This document shows, piece after piece, positions 5,296 through 5,316 of a stretch of 5,316 nucleotides of DNA; the stretch's first letter is position 1, and each line of letters begins with the position of its first letter. Under the pieces are notes generated by a model. It saw only the letters and a list, made by a program, of their open reading frames with translations, searched no databases and was not told where the DNA came from. Source of the DNA: Oscillospiraceae bacterium (GTDB taxonomy: Bacteria > Bacillota > Clostridia > Oscillospirales > Oscillospiraceae); contig JAEDJB010000122.1 in the NCBI GenBank assembly GCA_016296565.1, positions 1 through 5,316 on the forward strand, given 5' to 3'. The translations under genes were made by a program, and so were the position numbers.

Positions 5296-5316
5296 GCTGG
5301 TGTAGCTCAGTTGGTA
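5296..5316 (+). tRNA. tRNA 5' end, truncated by window, probably tRNA-Thr
   Basis: The last 21 bases read as a tRNA start: 7-base acceptor strand GCTGGTG (5296-5302), TA at positions 8-9, D-stem strand GCTC (5305-5308) and D-loop AGTTGGTA (5309-5316) with the invariant GG. The anticodon is outside the window. The GCTGGTGTAGCTCAGTTGGTA opening resembles clostridial tRNA-Thr(TGT) from memory, so identity is tentative, while being a tRNA is well supported by the promoter placed about 40 bases upstream. Confidence 0.85.

Overview
The window looks like a housekeeping stretch of a GC-rich, low-branching Firmicute. The best guess is a gut Clostridia lineage of the Oscillospiraceae/Flavonifractor kind. 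This rests on the strong G/C bias at third codon positions, AGGAGG-like ribosome binding sites, a polA whose proofreading domain has lost its catalytic residues as in bacilli and clostridia, the close rimI-tsaD pairing, and a double-hairpin intergenic repeat (TTGGCTCCCCC...GGGGGAGC...CACGGCGAAGCCGTG) that I associate from memory with that family. Taxonomy is inference; no rRNA is present.

Layout. Positions 1-191 carry no gene. They hold a GC-rich hairpin with a T5 tail on the minus strand, then a good sigma-A promoter (TTGATT-N17-TACAAT) and a ribosome binding site that fix the polA start at 192. polA (192-2846, 884 aa) is complete. A 121-base gap follows, holding the double-hairpin repeat. 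Three tightly packed plus-strand genes come next, joined by 4-base ATGA overlaps: rimI (2968-3414), an uncharacterised GNAT acetyltransferase (3411-4058) and tsaD (4055-5068). The last 248 bases are non-coding but dense: four tandem DnaA-box-like sequences, a 20-bp-spaced direct repeat, a 15-bp-stem hairpin, a near-consensus promoter (TTGACG-N17-TAAAAT), and the first 21 bases of a tRNA cut by the window end, probably tRNA-Thr.

How the genes relate. PolA serves Okazaki-fragment maturation and repair. TsaD is the catalytic-complex subunit that puts threonylcarbamoyl on A37 of ANN-decoding tRNAs, and RimI acetylates protein N-termini; rimI and tsaD are classic neighbours, usually with tsaB and tsaE, which are not in this window. 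The middle GNAT is translationally coupled to both and is the only protein here without an assignable substrate. The gap after polA shows no clear promoter, so the three genes are either read through from polA or driven by a promoter I cannot recognise.

I see no mobile element, CRISPR array or clearly new multi-gene system. The points most worth a second look are the DnaA-box cluster after tsaD, the unassigned GNAT inside the rimI-tsaD unit, the intergenic repeat, and the minus-strand terminator upstream of polA.
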